NCBI GenBank assembly: GCA_964035545.1
Contig: OZ037771.1
Span: forward strand, 4,830,628 to 4,894,627
Source: Bugula neritina
Lineage: Eukaryota > Bryozoa > Gymnolaemata > Cheilostomatida > Bugulidae
DNA length: 64,000 bases
Reading direction: 5' to 3'
Both the position numbers and the translations under genes were made by a program. Positions 37,101-49,000 of this stretch are shown piece after piece. The notes under the pieces were generated by a model that searched no databases, had not been told where the DNA came from, and was given only the letters and a program-made list of their open reading frames with translations. Each line of letters starts with the position of its first letter. The stretch's first letter is position 1.

Positions 37101-38004
37101 GACTAAAATGCCAAGTAAGCCGTGGTCATTTTTGAGTGCTGACCTGCTTGGACCACTGCCAAATGGGCAGCATGTAATTGTTATGATTGATTATTATAGC
37201 AGATTTTTTGAGTGTGCATTTCTGAATAGCACTACAAGTGAAAAGGTAGTAGAATTCATGGATACAGTTTTCTCAAGATTTGGATTTTGTGAAGCAATCA
37301 GAACTGACAATGGGCCTCAATTTGTGTCAGGGGTTTTTCAAAATTATTTGGCAGAAAATAACATAAAATGGGTATCAACTACTCCGTTGTGGCCGCAGGC
37401 TAATGCTGAAGTAGAGCGAGTAAATAGAACACTTCTGAAATCATTGAAAATTGCTCACAGTAAAAGGGAGAATTTAGGTAGGGAGCTTAGAAAATTCTTG
37501 TTAGCCTACCGCTCAACACCTCACAGCAGTACAGGCATCGCTCCATATACTTTGTTATTTGGGAGGGTGATGAGAACTAAATTGCCTGATTTAGAGGGAG
37601 AGATAGATGACACAGTACATGAAAAGGCTAACATTAATGATGCTATGGCCAAGTTAAAATGCAAAGAATATGCAGATGCTAGACGTGGGGCTAGGGAATC
37701 TGAAGTAGAAGTAGGGGATGAAGTTTTGTTGAGGGAGGAGGATAAAGGAAAATTAAGTTGCAACTTTGGCAATGATAGGCATGTAGTAACATCCAAACAG
37801 GGCTCCGATATTGTATGTGAAAACCCAAGCAATGGCAAGGTTACTAGGCGCAACTCGACTTTTGTCAAAGTTATCCCCAAAACACCTAGTTTAAATAAGA
37901 ATGATTCACCTGTGGGTGATGCCAACACCCAGCAAAGGCCTCAACGTGTTAGAAAACAACCTGATTGGTATGGGGATGTGGTAATTCATGCACTGGATGA
38001 GTAA
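34162..38004 (+). CDS. Gag-Pol polyprotein of the LTR retrotransposon
   Basis: A single 1280-residue frame. The frame is open from 34141, but the first ATG is at 34162 in a good context (caaaATGg). Domains in order: Gag with two CX2CX4HX6C zinc knuckles (residues ~206-245); aspartic protease with DTG (289); reverse transcriptase (FSKLDLRQGFHQVEI, active-site ADD at 570-572); RNase H (VVVDASPFALG, Asp 718; TDHRPL); integrase with HHCC zinc finger (His 930 onward, CRNCADC) and DDE triad Asp 994, Asp 1049, Glu 1085 (D and E separated by 35 residues, as usual). The RT-RNaseH-integrase order is that of Ty3/Gypsy. Gag and Pol are fused in frame without a stop or frameshift. No disabling mutation is seen, so the element may be competent. 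It is unrelated to the host genes around it. Confidence 0.97.
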   Translation: MATGSIPQFSGKIEHYMQRLESYFLIHKTDADLKKHVLIMGLSESQYETLTDLVSPEMPQDVSYDNLVQQLKRHYGTVTNKMVERAKFREVKRSPNESVTDFVARLRAQARSCEFGNVLHDNLLEQFRIGVQSKTIRERITAMAAEQQSKLQAVIDVALQVEVDEKMDNVKLNSAPENVSAVRNGRVNSGARPKHTENNSKSQAICYRCSRTGHLASSNSCPAKDKTCKDCGRKGHFAKSKFCKGTTKHHTVAKVEEMSEETLFAVKGKSEIPKCDVTIVGESILFLIDTGACNNIIDLAAYNRIKHKVMLRPISEALYAYGSDKQLNMIGCFDTEMKCAAYIAKATVYVFNGYAKCLLSGKTATDLHLLSFDSNVYNVSAEDQCEIVRQFPEVFQGVGKLKRVKAKFHVDETVTPVAQPVRRLPLGFKDKVKQKLDDLLANDIIEPVAGVGTTWVSPLVVVLKDNGEIRQTVDMRQANKAILRERHPIPTVKEMLANLEGAQVFSKLDLRQGFHQVEIEENSRPITTFITPFGLFRYKRLTMGTNASPEQFQYIIQQALAGLAGVQNMADDIILFASNKLEHDERLKALLLRLKQVGLTLNASKCEFRVSSVKFLGFIISGSGISADPEKVKSIVEFQPPKNATDCRSFLGLVNFVGKFIPDLASVSEPIRQVTRKSVQFTWGKEQQGAFNKIKTLMANAKTLAHFDSKLKTSVVVDASPFALGAVLVQGDRVVAYGHRGLTDIERRYSQTEREALAIVWACEHFMMYLLGIEFELITDHRPLAFIFNNPSSKPVPRIERWSLRLQSFRFTVKYKPGKGNIADPLSRLCNVMNHKVNSIATVAADDYARQIVKEAVPIAIKWKDLVVKSSSCKEVQNVLEALKSNEMQKCSRSYQVVENELSEIDGVLLRGSRIVIPVALREHVLKLAHEGHQGIVKTKQRLRSKVWWPKMDDEVEKFCRNCADCVKVSQPNPPEPLSMTKMPSKPWSFLSADLLGPLPNGQHVIVMIDYYSRFFECAFLNSTTSEKVVEFMDTVFSRFGFCEAIRTDNGPQFVSGVFQNYLAENNIKWVSTTPLWPQANAEVERVNRTLLKSLKIAHSKRENLGRELRKFLLAYRSTPHSSTGIAPYTLLFGRVMRTKLPDLEGEIDDTVHEKANINDAMAKLKCKEYADARRGARESEVEVGDEVLLREEDKGKLSCNFGNDRHVVTSKQGSDIVCENPSNGKVTRRNSTFVKVIPKTPSLNKNDSPVGDANTQQRPQRVRKQPDWYGDVVIHALDE

Positions 38005-38248
38005 TATAAGATAATAATGAAATCTTTCAAATCCCAATTTGAGATTGCCACACCTTTTAGCAATATTTACTTATGATAGTCTAAATGCTGTTTGTTTTGT
38101 TAAAGCTACTATATTTGATGAGTAGCTAATTGTTTATGAATTGCTGTTTATTAGAAATTACTATTGCATGTCATTTTATCTAAACTTAGTCTAGAGCACT
38201 TGTGAAACTAATTACTTTTAGATGTTATGGGTAACTAATTATCTTTGT

Positions 38249-38262
38249 GAAGAAAAGAAGGG
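38249..38262 (+). other. Polypurine tract
   Basis: gaagaaaagaaggg immediately precedes the 3' LTR (one t between), the expected plus-strand primer of an LTR retrotransposon. Confidence 0.85.
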
Positions 38263-38263
38263 T

Positions 38264-38466
38264 TGTAATGTTTTGAATGTGTGCTGCATGCAATGGTGTT
38301 GTTTATTATTACTGCATGAATCAGATAGTGTTTGGCAACTGTATGATGTCATATTCTGTATATATATAAGATGAAGATTTACAAATATAAGTTAGTTTTA
38401 GCCCTCAACCGAGTGTAGTCTCTACAGCATAAATATATAATAACTGCAAATTAACGCAACATAAAA
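38264..38466 (+). repeat. 3' LTR
   Basis: Second 203-bp LTR, identical by eye to 33915-34117 and followed by the acatt duplication. Its polyadenylation region could terminate malate synthase transcripts, because both run in the same direction. Confidence 0.95.
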
Positions 38467-38471
38467 ACATT

Positions 38472-40190
38472 GGTTATCAAAAGCAGCTGATAGGGTGATG
38501 AATGATCAATCTCTTTGCATTATTTTATCGTCGTTTACTTGGTGATAAATATCATGGCAAGCGGACTGAACCTCCTTGCGGAAAGGAAGGTGTTGAAGGG
38601 ATTTGTACGTTCTGTTCAGCATTCATCTTCATAAATCAACTACTTGTAAATTGATAGGTTGGAGCTGTGTGTTCAACAGCCACCAATGAGTTGCCATTTT
38701 CATTCAAAACTTGTCCTCGTGAGATATTTTGTCTTTCTATAAGTAGTTCTAAAGCAACTGCTATGTGCAATATGCCTAATGAAACATGGGGAATTATGTT
38801 CTCCTGAAAACTAGCAACTTCTACATCGAAACTTTGTAGATTTTCTTAGAGGTGGTTGGCAAGAGAGATTTTCCTGAGTTTATTACAACATATTTAAACG
38901 AGAGCCACACTTGGCTATCCCATCAACAACCTGTTTACCATCAATCTAAACTGTAAATAGAAACAGTTCCCAGACCTTTCAATAAGGTAGTCATCCCAGG
39001 AACTTGGCAAATGCTACTTCATCAGGTAACTGAGCCAGTAATTCTAGTAGTTAAAATGATTTATTTAATGATTTCTAGTAATTATAATGATTTATTTGAT
39101 GATTTATTTTGGCAAAATCTATACAGTATTGTTAGACTTGAATTATCAATTATTTTTACATAAAATATTTTTTTGATTTGCATGAAAGAGTATATGATAA
39201 TATAAAATAGAACTAACAAATCCAATGAAAACTAACTAGTTTGTTATCCAAATGTTGCAAATCATATTCTAAGTTAAGAAACAGGTAAAAAGTAATCTAA
39301 AATTATGAAAAGAAACTGTACAATTGTTCATAGCAAAATCAGAGTGGCAAAAATGTCAAGTGATGCGCTAAAGCAGTCACTAGTCACAGTTAGTTGAGCT
39401 AGTCACAGTTAGTTGAGCTAGTAATGTAGTCTACACATTAGGAGATCAACCTCTGCAATATAACGATGTATAAAATACCTTTACACCTAGGATAAGACTA
39501 AAATATAACATGAACTAATAAAGTATACAGTAGAGATGAAGAGTTAATTTGTCACATCAACTTACTTATAAACATTTATAGTAAACAAAATTGTCTAACA
39601 AAAGTGGAAGCAAAATATGCATAGATCTCCATACCACATACATGCTGCATTAGCAGCTATTGTCAAAACCACTTCAATATAGTATTATACTCTAGCACAG
39701 CAATGTAACCTCTGATAGTGTAATAACTATGGTCCTCTAATTATTATTGTTACAAAATATAAAACATGTTTAATTAAAATTGATTTAAAGTTATTGTACA
39801 CAAAGTAGTTAGCTATCATACAATATAGTTATGGTACGCAGGCAAATGAATCTCCACTGATAAAATGTGGAACTACCAATGGCTGGTTGTAAAAACATCA
39901 CCAGCTTAACAAATATTTTGAAGTACACTATAATTAAAAATATTTGACTTAGCTGAAAAATTTGCCTAGTTTATTTTTAGTGCAAATATTAAAAAATAAA
40001 ATGATGCAAGTACACTGGCGGATTATACACATAATTTATCTTATTTTCAAGTACTGATAACATTTTAAGTCTCCTGTTGGTATCACCATGCAGACTACAG
40101 CACATTAAAAGAGGTAATGAAATATGTTGGAATATAGCAAGGCATAAAAATGTTGGCAATAAATTTCTATTTATCTTCTCCATTGTTTGA
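38472..40190. other. Region between retrotransposon and EBP gene
   Basis: About 1.7 kb where the malate synthase terminal exon would be expected, but no in-phase acceptor followed by a family-like C-terminus was found. A 52-codon open frame (about 38499-38654, with CGKEGVEGICTFCSAF) and a frame after 38658 (VGAVCSTATNELPFSF) have no recognised homologues and may be remnants of an older element. A short direct repeat gtcacagttagttgagcta lies at about 39382-39421. Confidence 0.5.
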
Positions 40191-41623
<1,433 letters not shown>

Positions 41624-42239
41624 GGTGAAACCTAAATTAGGAATTATATATGAGCATCATGATACAATATCCTGATGAAACATGATCATCATTTATCAAG
41701 AAATCTAAGTTTTTGTTTTAGGTGATTGCAACTTTGAGAAAGTTGGACTAAATTTTAGTAAGGCAACATTTTCATAAGTATTTTTAACCAGTACTGAGAC
41801 AGTATAAAAATCTACTTTAAATAACCATTTAGCGATTTATGCGTTAGTAATTCTGACATGTGCAGCTTTGCACAAACATAGAGCAAACAATTTCTTCAAA
41901 GAGATCTAAAACTAAGTCACCATAAATTAAAATGGCATTGCTTTGAAAAAACAACTTAAAAAAAAGTTTCAACAGTTTTGTTGCCAAAAAGTGTTTCAAC
42001 ACAATTAACTTTATGTTTATCCACAATATCACTAGTAGAACTTTAAAAAAAACGACAACTATATAACTTGATCGTAAGATTTAAGATTGTAACTGTAAGA
42101 TTTAAGTAACTGTAATCAATCTAAAAGTAAACGCCTAAAATCGAGTCATAAATTCAAACCAAACTAAAAACAGTCACCATGACATCATACTCACCATCAC
42201 AACGTTATTTTCATTGTAATAAGTATATTTTTATTTATA

Positions 42240-43110
42240 ACACAAATTTGAACTTAATAATTTAGATTAAACTAATACTAATAGTAATTATTAGTATTAT
42301 AAATTATAATTATTATTATTTATAGACATAAGACAAAACATTTGTCTTAGAAAAGAATTTAGAATTACTCACTTTAAAGTTTATACTCAGAGTGCCAGTA
42401 ACACTAACTGGTTAATCAAAGTGAAAATGAACGATACACATAATGATAATGATAGTCATACTCATACTAGTCTGCTGCCACACCCACTGGACCATAGCAT
42501 TAGCAGCCAAGAGTTTAGAGTATGACTATTACTTTACTAGTAGAGTAGTACTCTACTAGTACCAGCATCAGTATGACTTTGATCGACTTTGAGTCACACT
42601 AACTCCAACTCTAAGCCTAACTGCAAAACTAACAGTAACACTAACTAACTTCCAAGTCACTGTCAGTGTCAGTAACACTAACTCTAACTGCAAATCATGA
42701 GTGTAAATTTACAATCAATGTAATTGTAAGGAATAGTCATTGTCAAAGTGAAAGTGTTAGAGTTGGTATATGACACTAATGACTAAGAGTGTATCAGTAT
42801 GAGTATGAGTATCACTTATCAGTATGAGTATTACTATGTCTATTAGTCTCATCTCATCTCATCTAATTAATCTCACTCGGAGCGCTTTGGCTCCATTATC
42901 GAGATGCAGTGGTGTATGAACAATTGTTTAGATTATCAGTAGTATTAGTATTACTATCAGTATTACTATTACTATTAGTATTACTATCACGATTAACTAC
43001 AACTAGTACTACGTCTACTACAGTACTAGTACGTAGTAGTAGTGAGTTACTGTTAGTGTTAGTAAGTACCGTGTTACTCGCTATCACTCCAGATGTAGTG
43101 CCCACGTCTT
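42240..43110. repeat. Cryptically simple sequence with palindromic words
   Basis: Built of shuffled tactagt, agtatgagt, gtcactgt, attactatc and similar words in both orientations. It includes a perfect 27-base odd palindrome at 42535-42561 (arms tactagtagagta). It makes spurious Val/Leu/Ser and Asn/Ser/Thr ORFs. Confidence 0.6.
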
Positions 43111-43479
43111 ACATATAATATCAATATAGGAATGGGTAGCGGATTTAATTTTTATATTATTTTATGACGGCTGAGATAGGAGCGAGATAAACACGTTTTG
43201 CGATCTTTAATCAAGGCTAGAGCCAATGCAAAAATTCTTTGCACTGCTGACTGGCGCCAAATTAGAGAAATTCATTGGCCCGGGAATCCATTAACTTGGT
43301 TTTAATTCTAGAGTTATCTGCTTTCACATTTCAATGAAACAAATTGTAATTTACTTGACCTACTTTGCTCAGCGTGACTTTGCCAAGTGGTTGAACCAAT
43401 GAACTAAAACTCGGTCAAGAATAGACGCTCACGGTCAATGAACTAAAACTTCCTTATAGGGGATCATAGTTCAACGTTA

Positions 43480-43640
43480 ACGGTCTAAAATCAGCCAGCT
43501 ATGACGTAACACGTGACGGACAGCTGTGACCGACTTCTTTAGGTCGTGGCACACTTTGACATAACATCGAACGTACTGCCAAATGGCAGCCGTTTAGCTG
43601 CAGTCTGCACGTGGACGCACAGTTGACTGCCATCAAAGAT
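43480..43640. promoter_or_regulatory. CpG-richer patch with CRE- and E-box-like sites
   Basis: tgacgtaa and cacgtg occur within 10 bp (about 43503-43515), followed by further CG-containing words, in an AT-rich surround. It could be a promoter or enhancer in the divergent EBP/SDR interval. No transcript start is evident. Confidence 0.35.
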
Positions 43641-44035
43641 TTCTTTGCTTGGCAAGTTTTATTGTTGAGTGCATTGCCCTTCTGTATAATGTCCGGTCAC
43701 AACACCATGCAGTAGGTTTACTGTTTGAACTCCAGTTTATCTAAAAACATATATGGCTGGTCATTGTCCCCATATATGCTGGTATACCTGTATATCATGA
43801 TTTTATTATGTTCTCATTTAACCTTGTAAAATAAAGATAATAGTTTTAGATTTACTACGTGATGAAGAAAGAATGTTATCTTGACCACACAACATGAAAT
43901 TCAAGCTGACTTATATATTAGCGAAATCTTCATTATTCATCTTGCAGCTGATCTAAGTAATATATGGTTCGATGTCTTCTCATGAAATAGGGCTAGCTCA
44001 TAGCTTACACTTTCAATAAAGGACTCGAGGTAAGT

Positions 44036-44270
<235 letters not shown>

Positions 44271-45081
44271 GCACTGATATTTGGCACAGAATTTTGCTGT
44301 TCCGAATTCAGCTCTCTGAAACTGGAAACTTGAAAGGAAGGATGTACTCACTACTCATACTGTTCCAGGTTTTATCTCTTTTTATGATTACCTACTCTCT
44401 GTTCTAGCGTGGATGCAATAATTGTTAGCTTTATCAGATTGAATGCCTGACAATAAAAACAACTGCTATTGTCATTTCCTATTTGTTGAGCCTAACAACT
44501 TACAACAATTGCACTAAAGCTGTCATATTGCCAGCCTACTTATCGTACAATGTCAAATATCTGCAGATTTACCTCTAGCAATTTGTTTGTAATTTAAACC
44601 TGCAGTTGAACTGGTAAAGCGCAACCAGGTGAGCTTATCAGAATTATCATTGAATTATACTTGGTGTAGGCTAACTTATCACTTAAGGTACGTATTATTA
44701 AAATGCTGTATCAATATTTTCTATAATTTATACTTCAACTTTATAATTAACTTAAATGTTAATTAACAGTTCATTTTAAAAACCCGACATTAACAATTGC
44801 CTTTTTCAAGTGCACCAAGTATTTCACTGCATCATGCATAAAAATGCTGTTTTTCAATCTATAATTATTGTAAATATATAAATTTACTAAATGGATATTG
44901 ACAGTATTTGGAAAAAAACTATCTGGCTTTGATACGTACATATTATTAACTATTTCAAAATTGTATTATGCAACAGCCAGTGTAATATCTTATCACACAC
45001 ATATATTATTTAAATTTGTTTTGCTTGTTGCAACAATGTATGGGTCATGAACAACACAATTTATATTTTTCCAGGTTGCTC

Positions 45082-45194
<113 letters not shown>

Positions 45195-46079
45195 TGCATG
45201 AGCTGTGTAATAAGAAATGGCTACTAATACTAGTGCTTAGATAAGATTTAGCCCATCATGATACTCCTATCGGTTGAATTAAAGTACGTCACATGGAGTA
45301 GCGAATGACGTGATTCTGTGAAATATTTGTTTAAACTGAAATTTTTTAGCGTCTAATTGTATTTACAGTTTTGACATTTCAGACAACTTGTCTAAAAAGT
45401 AATATAAACAGGAGTCTGTATAAACAGTTGATATCTTTAATAGCTAAGATAGAGTGCATGTGACCCTGATCAGTAAAATCCTAAAATTTATTTCTACATA
45501 TCTACAAATTAATCAGCTTTTCAAAAAATATATTCAAGTTAGTTTCAATATTATGCAAGACTTTTTCAGATCCCTAAACTAAAAAATATATTATAGAGCT
45601 TTACATAATATAATTATCTGTCTGCCTATAATAGTGTGTTTCTCTTATTTTAAAACTTTGTCCCACATTTTCAATTGCAAAATTGAAAATCCTTTTTAAG
45701 GTATCCTAATTTTTGGCTTCTCATCTTCATATCTGGAAATGTGTGTTATAGTGACCTTCTTATTCACCTTATTCTAAACATAATATCCTTTACCAGTTTA
45801 TTTCTTATAAAAAACATGCTGCTTCATGTGTCATCAATCCCATTGGTCGCTATGCAATGTTATTGGTAGATTTTCCATGCTGACTTCACGTGTGCTGACA
45901 CCAACGGTTTGTCAGAAGTTTTAGTTATAATAATTGGTACACCAACTCTTGTGATCAAATTCCAGTGTCTACCAGCATAATAACTGGATGTCATGTAGTG
46001 GTACACAAATTTTTCAACATATATATTTGAATCAGCATCTACTCTCAGCTATATCAGCAGTTTCTCTGTTCCAGAAACC

Positions 46080-49000
46080 ATGCTTATAGAAGGTAAAGTT
46101 GCTTTAATAACAGGTGGAGCTGGAGGAGTGGGTAAAGCCTTCGCTACGGCTCTACTAAAGGCAAAGATAGCAGCCGTAAGTTCATAACATTTCATTTGAT
46201 ATCCTCAAAAAATGCTTGGGAACTTTCCGTTTTAGTAAAAATCTCAAATATTTGACTTATTCTGGGTGGCAGTGAAGTTGCATGTATGATATTACCAAAC
46301 TTTTACAAAGTTGTTGCTAAAGTATTTTCCTGCTGAGTAATAAATTGTGTTTATTAGCTGTATCTTGCCCGGCATACAGAGAAAATATTTTTACAGCACA
46401 TTATATAATATGCTATGGTGGATACACTCGGTGTACCCTGAGCATTAGCATATAATACAAAAAATAAATAAGTAGTAAAGTTACTCCAAACTTTATTAAA
46501 TCTCCCCACAGAGTAATAGAAGTATAACATTTTGTTTCACTGAAGCTTCTCAAACATTGTAAAGCTAAGCCTCTATTTTTAGCCATATCTATAGACATTG
46601 CAAGAAACTGAGTAGATGGAGACTTGGCTTTACACAACAACTGTTTAATGTTCAAGCTTATGCTTTGTAGGCTGTGCATGGGAATTTAATTTTTAGAATT
46701 GTTGCCTAAAAAATTAAAAATATATTCATGCAAGTGCACATCACATCTATGCTTTTGCACTATATACAGCCTAATATAATTATATTCTATTAGCATTTTA
46801 AAACTTTGTATTATTTGCATAATTTTTTTTAACTTGTTGATAATGCAAGCATTGATTGGTGGGGCTAGGCCTTTGTAGCTATGGTGATGTCTCAAAACAA
46901 TATTTCGCAATCCGACACAATTTAAAGTGTATATAAGTTTCAACTTTGCTTAGTTTAAAGGTTTTCAAGTACCATATTCACATTATTCTTACATATTAGG
47001 CAAAGCAAACTTGAAAAACTTCATATTGTGGTAACCCAGTCTATGTTTTCCTTTTATCAGGTCTGTTTGGTCGACTGTAGTAAGAATGGTGAAGAGATTG
47101 CATTGCAATTAAACCAAGAATTCCCAGCAAGTGAAGTAGTGTATTACCAGTGTGATATAACCAACTATGAGCTCTTTAAAGGTAGACTTCCACAACAAAA
47201 GTACTAAATTCTGCCATGTCATTACCTACTTCAAATATTTATAAAAAGCAACACAGCCTGACAGTTGTAAAAACTTGTAAGCACATTTGCTTGCCAAATA
47301 AGTTATTTATTGCATGCCAAAAGCAACATAATATCCTTGTTTATAATCACTAAAGAATTTTCAAAGTAGGCTTGCAACACTCTATCACAGGTTTTCATTT
47401 ATTGAGTTACCCAGGATTCAATTCTTATGTCTAGTCAGCGGCTGCTTTTACTCATGCTGACATCATGATTTTGACATGGGCCGCTGACGCGAGAGATGAA
47501 CCGGAACTGCTACTTATATCAAACACAGCTGCTGCTCTGTTGTAAAAATTCCATACATGTGTACTATACCACGGGCAAATTCTCATTTTATTGTGTTGTT
47601 ATTGGTGTGCAGAGTAATAGTTGTACTTGTAAGAATGTTGCAATACAAAGTTCAATGACTTGTAACCAACAGATGTTGACATTAGTTGACTTCACGCTTG
47701 ACTGGTTCCACTATGCGGTCATTGTAGAATCAATTTTGAATCATGATTCAAAATTGTTGCGATACAACTCAAAATGAATATGGTATTGTCATGCATCACA
47801 ATGCCATATTAGTTTTGATTTTATCAAAATAACTTTATAATGTTTACCAACCAACTTGTAACTATCAATTCTATAAACATATCAAAAATGATGCACAATC
47901 AAAAATATTACGTAATAGCAAAGACTTTTCAATTGCTGCATTTCTTTTTGTTCTATTTCTTGAAACTTTTGTTGCAGAACTTAGTAATTTATAAGTAGAA
48001 ACTGCCACTGTAATTACTAATTCCTAACTCATAATTTTATACTTCAGGAGCTTTCGAGTTTGTAAAAACAAAGTTTGGAGCGCTAGATATTGTGAGCAAT
48101 AATGCTGGCATATCAGCTTTTGATTACGAGTTTGAAAAGTCAGTGAAAGTCTTGCGAGTGAACTTGGTGAGTGCAAGACTTGACTACATGCATAACTTGG
48201 GAAATAATATTGATTATATTAATAGTATATATGATATATTATATGACATGATATGGTACTAATAATCTGCATAGTGCATTTGACATGATGTAATATGATC
48301 TGATGTTATCTAATATTGGTAGTACATATGATATGATATCATATATGATATTATATGAGATTGATAGTACATATGATGTGACAGTATATGGTATTGATAG
48401 CACGTATTATATGATGGTATATGATATTGCTAGTATACCGTTAGCACCATAATGTAAAAGCTACAGACACCACAATGTTTAGAATTTACAGCTGCCTAAT
48501 TCTAAATAGCCTTTCTACTTTATCCTCCATATGGCTGTATCATCTACTATAGGAGGGTACATTCTATGGCATAAGGTTAGGGCTGGAGTACATGGACAAA
48601 AATAAAGCTAGAGGTGGCGTGATTGTCAACACTGCATCAGTTCAAGGTAGGCAAGGGTTTAATGAAAGAATAACCTTCTCCCATTCCACCAATGAATATT
48701 GTAAGGAACATAGGCTTGGTCTTTCTAAGCTTTGAAATATTGAAAATTTTGTTGAAAGTAAGCTGATGATTTGGCATTTTTATGCTATTTTTATGTATTT
48801 TGATATTGCTTGCACTGCCTCCCCTCTATCCCCCTTATGTATGCCATTAAATAGTATTTTCAAAGTAATGCCTTGTTCACATACCATGTGATAACTCTCC
48901 TAGGTTGTTCATGTTGCAAACTGCTGAAACTGGTTCCCATCTCATCTCCCAACAACTAGAATGCAGTTTGGTACTTTATTCTTTGCTTACGCGATAAGCT

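Larger units (their letters stand above)
33915..38466 (+). mobile_element. Full-length Ty3/Gypsy (Mag-like) LTR retrotransposon
   Basis: A 4552-bp element with two 203-bp LTRs that appear identical base for base, a tRNA-Ser-type primer site, one uninterrupted gag-pol frame and a polypurine tract. It is flanked by a 5-bp target-site duplication acatt (33910-33914 and 38467-38471). Identical LTRs and an intact frame mean a recent insertion. It lies in the same orientation as malate synthase, 150 bp after the donor of exon 10. There is no env gene. Mag-clade assignment rests on the serine primer site, double zinc knuckle and RT style, and is an inference. Confidence 0.95.

Noticed and set aside
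34383-37928. Several minus-strand and +1/+2 ORFs inside the retrotransposon
   Set aside because: They are shadows of the intact gag-pol frame.
42896-43118. Overlapping 69-codon ORFs on both strands
   Set aside because: They lie wholly in cryptically simple sequence; low-complexity protein with no domain.
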